A DNA stretch of 47,500 nucleotides. Origin: Chrysomallon squamiferum (taxonomy: Eukaryota > Mollusca > Gastropoda > Neomphalida > Peltospiridae). The stretch lies in contig CM022675.1 of the NCBI GenBank assembly GCA_012295275.1, positions 16,624,689 through 16,672,188 of the forward strand, written 5' to 3'. Below, piece after piece: positions 47,165 to 47,500 of the stretch (position 1 is the first letter of the stretch; each line of letters opens with the position of its first letter). The position numbers and the translations under genes were made by a program. The notes beneath the pieces were generated by a model. That model was given only the letters and a program-made list of their open reading frames with translations. It did not search any database and was not told the origin of the DNA.

Positions 47165-47290
47165 TAGTCTCAGCCGTCTTTGATAAACCAGTCATGGGAC
47201 ACTGGCTGGAACGGGATAAAGCCTAACAATGGGCCGAAGAGGATTGATGCCGCTAAGCTTCACGTCTGTGACAATCACAGAATTATGTAA
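47165..47290 (-). mobile_element. SINE relic near the window end
   Basis: 'gataaaccagtcatgggaca', 'ctggctggaacgggataaag', 'caatgggccgaagagg' and 'attgatgccgctaagctt' follow the SINE order; best preserved over the 'ctggctggaacggg' core. Confidence 0.65.
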
Positions 47291-47500
47291 TTTCTTCTAC
47301 AATTAGCCAGCGAATTCAGTTGTTTGCAAATCCTTATATCCAGTTTACTTTTCTGTAGATATAAAATTACATTCCCCATTATGGAATCAACGTCATTCTG
47401 AATGACGTACGTCTTTCCACAGGAATATGCCGTAATGCTTTCGGGACACACTGTTTCAGGGGAACATTAATTTTCCGGACGGGTATCTATGTCGGATCAG

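Overview
The window is AT-rich animal genomic DNA with long introns, simple-sequence tracts and dispersed repeats. Degraded tRNA-type SINE copies match, as far as I can recall it, a SINE that is abundant in molluscs, so the most likely source is a mollusc. This is an inference; no species is named. There are two protein genes in convergent orientation, and I see no rRNA, tRNA or CRISPR.

Left part (about 0.75-13.7 kb, + strand): a complete CNC-bZIP transcription factor gene of the NFE2L1/NFE2L2 (Nrf1/Nrf2, Drosophila Cnc, C. elegans SKN-1) family. I reconstruct ten coding exons (1650-9153), all with GT/AG borders and consistent phases, giving 825 residues. The first coding exon carries an Nrf1-like ER-anchoring hydrophobic segment. 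A second, much shorter first exon at 879-932 ends in the same phase and would splice onto exon 2 to give an Nrf2-like start. One gene therefore seems able to make both the ER-anchored, glycosylated, proteasome-sensing form and the KEAP1-regulated soluble form. Both keep the DLG and ETGE degrons. This is the most interesting reading of the window.

Middle (about 13.7-18.7 kb, - strand): the last two coding exons of an FBXL7 orthologue (F-box plus leucine-rich repeats), with its 3' UTR running toward the CNC gene.

Right part (18.7-43.6 kb): one intron of about 25 kb of FBXL7. It holds minisatellites (17, about 64, about 37 bp and others), a MITE-like element, SINE relics, microsatellites and a few GC-richer islands that may be regulatory or cryptic exons. 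The first coding exon of FBXL7 lies at 43606-43684, with a CpG-rich promoter region containing a perfect GTCACGTGAC box. From 43.9 kb to the end is upstream flank rich in microsatellites, with another SINE copy at about 47.2 kb.

The two genes act separately: one is a stress/proteasome-homeostasis transcription factor, the other the substrate receptor of an SCF ubiquitin ligase. All exon models come from reading the sequence and comparing it with remembered family proteins; no transcript data were available.
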